From: Tritrichomonas foetus
Lineage: Eukaryota; Parabasalia; Tritrichomonadida; Tritrichomonadidae
Reading direction: 5' to 3'
DNA length: 51,743 bases
Assembly: GCA_001839685.1 (NCBI GenBank)
Contig: MLAK01000874.1
Location: 1 to 51,743, forward strand
Under the pieces are notes generated by a model. It saw only the letters and a program-made list of their open reading frames with translations. It was not told the origin of the DNA and searched no databases. Positions 50,377 through 51,743 of the stretch are shown here, piece by piece; the stretch's first letter is position 1; each line of letters starts with the position of its first letter. The translations under genes were made by a program, and so were the position numbers.

Positions 50377-50969
50377 CAAAATTTTACTGAACTTTTGATA
50401 GAATTCCTTGTCTGAATGTGAACTTTTTCTATTTAATTATATCAAATTTCAATAAAACAATATTGAATGAAATTAAGAACATGTGGATTTATAACGGCAT
50501 TTTCATAGGTCAATTTAACATGGTAGATCAACTATTCTGAGAGAGAGGATAAATAAAATTCAATTAATTTCAATAATAATATAACCGAAGATTTACACAG
50601 TATTTTGAAAAGTTTATTTTCATCCATGAAAATATGTCAAAAAGCTCCAAAGAAATTGGTTCTTGAGTTATAAAAATTGATCTTCACTCAAAGTTATACG
50701 ATAATTTTTCTTGAATCAAATAAAGTGTTACCAATATTTTATTAGAGTACTTGAAAGCTTTGAGTTTCTGATAAGAATGATTTATATTTATGGGGAGGAT
50801 CATTTACAAAACACGAATATCTTCATTATTACGATGTATATATTTTTTATAAGAAAGATTAATTTAAAATAATATTTGTAATGTAAGTATCCTCGATATA
50901 ATAACAAAAAATTAAATATATAGTCAGATAACTCTATTTTTAATTTTTGCCATTTTTTGCTATTTCTAT
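50377..50969. other. intergenic region, nothing recognised
   Basis: AT-rich spacer upstream of the cysteine-rich gene, with no supported gene, RNA or repeat. Confidence 0.5.
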
Positions 50970-51206
50970 TTATCTTTCTCTAGCATAGTGACTCATCGAC
51001 TCCTGTTGCACATTTATACGCGCATACATATGATGCATATACATAGAAAATATGAAGGCCGAATTCGGAGATTTTTTTTGTTTCAGCAATTCATTGAATT
51101 TTTCTTGCTTCATGAGGCTTCTCAAATTTATCGGAGCTTTTGATTCTATTTTTATTTTGAGCCCCACAACTATTGACTGCAACTGTTGATTCGACATTTT
51201 TTTCAT
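50970..51206 (-). CDS. small hypothetical protein
   Basis: A 78-codon frame with two close ATG codons (51206, 51197) encodes a basic protein whose first half (SNQQLQSIVVGLKIKIE, then NLRSLMKQEKFNELLKQKK) could form amphipathic helices. The second half is rich in Met, His and Tyr. I recognise no family. Composition is more protein-like than most AT-rich open frames here, but it may not be a real gene. A 13-base inverted repeat lies just upstream of the start. Confidence 0.35.
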   Translation of the reverse strand: MKKMSNQQLQSIVVGLKIKIESKAPINLRSLMKQEKFNELLKQKKSPNSAFIFSMYMHHMYARINVQQESMSHYARER

Positions 51207-51743
51207 TTACTTTTCTTGAAATCAAAACCAGTTTGACTGCTTTCAAGAAAAGTTTTGAATACTCAGTTTTTTTTTAATTTTTAATCTCTAGAGAATTATT
51301 CAATGATTTGATGGATTTTTTTTTTCCTATTCAACTTTCAATTACATTCTTTTTTCCTTTGATAATCAAAAAAAGGCCAAGTAACAATCAACACCACATA
51401 CAGACATAGATACACATCATATGATCAATTAGAGATGATCAAATGCAGCAATATATGAAAGAATGTATCAACTACAACGTAAGTTTTATGGACCAAAAGC
51501 AACAAAGACAAAATATGCAACTAAAAAGATTCATCTACTCTTCTTCTGATTCTTGCAAATTTTTAGGCCAAAATAACAGTCATTTAAAGAAATAAAGTCA
51601 GTACTGTTTACTGTGTATAAACATCGTATAAAGATCGCTTTTTGACCCAAGATTGATCTCATTTTTTTATATGATGTGCAGGTAACTTTCTCTAGAATAA
51701 ATATGCTATTTTTAAGGAATTTCTACCAAGCATTTTCGAAAAA
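51207..51743. other. window end, no supported gene
   Basis: The stretch begins with a 13-base perfect inverted repeat: ACTTTTCTTGAAA at 51209-51221 and its reverse complement at 51241-51253, with a 19-base loop. The remainder is AT-rich without a recognised feature. Confidence 0.5.

Noticed and set aside
1..51743. CRISPR arrays, tRNA or rRNA genes, introns
   Set aside because: No regular spaced repeats, no tRNA T-loop or anticodon structures recognised by eye, no rRNA-like conserved stretches, and no ACTAACACACAG-type trichomonad intron branch/acceptor sequence seen.
1..51743. A clustered multi-gene novel system (defence, secretion or biosynthetic island)
   Set aside because: Neighbouring genes belong to unrelated families, face both ways and appear to be transcribed singly; nothing links them beyond shared cell compartments.

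Overview
This looks like a piece of a trichomonad (parabasalid) nuclear genome, probably Tritrichomonas or a close relative. The DNA is very AT-rich, genes lie on both strands and appear intronless, and I see no canonical trichomonad intron sites. Several start codons have a TCA-pyrimidine-(T/A) motif, the parabasalid Initiator (Inr), 7-40 bases upstream. The gene families also fit: a large kinase family with short N-termini, Sel1-repeat and ankyrin proteins, a cathepsin-L-like protease, giant coiled-coil proteins and many decayed family members. The species call is inference. Three ambiguous bases (n) show draft assembly.

Layout. 0.1-3.2 kb: a putative secretory-pathway glycosyltransferase, a coiled-coil protein, a broken Arf GTPase copy and an intact but divergent Arf-like GTPase. 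3.2-6.3 kb: one intact Sel1-repeat gene between two eroded copies. 8.5-14.4 kb: two paralogous membrane enzymes of the alkaline-phosphatase superfamily, closest in motif layout to bacterial phosphoglycerol transferases (OpgB/LtaS type). 14.7-16.7 kb: a long-chain acyl-CoA synthetase. 18.5-23.1 kb: an ankyrin protein, an LRR/coiled-coil protein and a protein kinase. 24.5-25.9 kb: a decayed gene of a large trichomonad family. 26.0-29.4 kb: an ATG12-like ubiquitin fold, a PPPDE (DeSI) thiol peptidase and a kinase. 31.0-39.3 kb: a small zinc-finger protein and a 2,553-residue coiled-coil protein. 40.4-43.4 kb: two more kinases related to the one at 28.3 kb. 45.9-51.2 kb: an SLC35B-type nucleotide-sugar/PAPS transporter, a papain-family protease, a secreted protein with three CX3C-X12-14-CX3C modules, and a small hypothetical ORF.

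How the genes relate. There is no operon or defence island; each gene appears to have its own promoter. Several act in the endomembrane and surface system (glycosyltransferase, two phosphoglycerol-transferase-like enzymes, SLC35B transporter, Arf, secreted protease, secreted cysteine-rich protein). Two act on ubiquitin-like systems (ATG12-like, PPPDE peptidase). The long gaps are not empty: several hold short coding-like blocks broken by stops and frameshifts, which points to strong birth-and-death turnover of gene families. Start codons were re-chosen where the longest open frame begins at a non-ATG codon.
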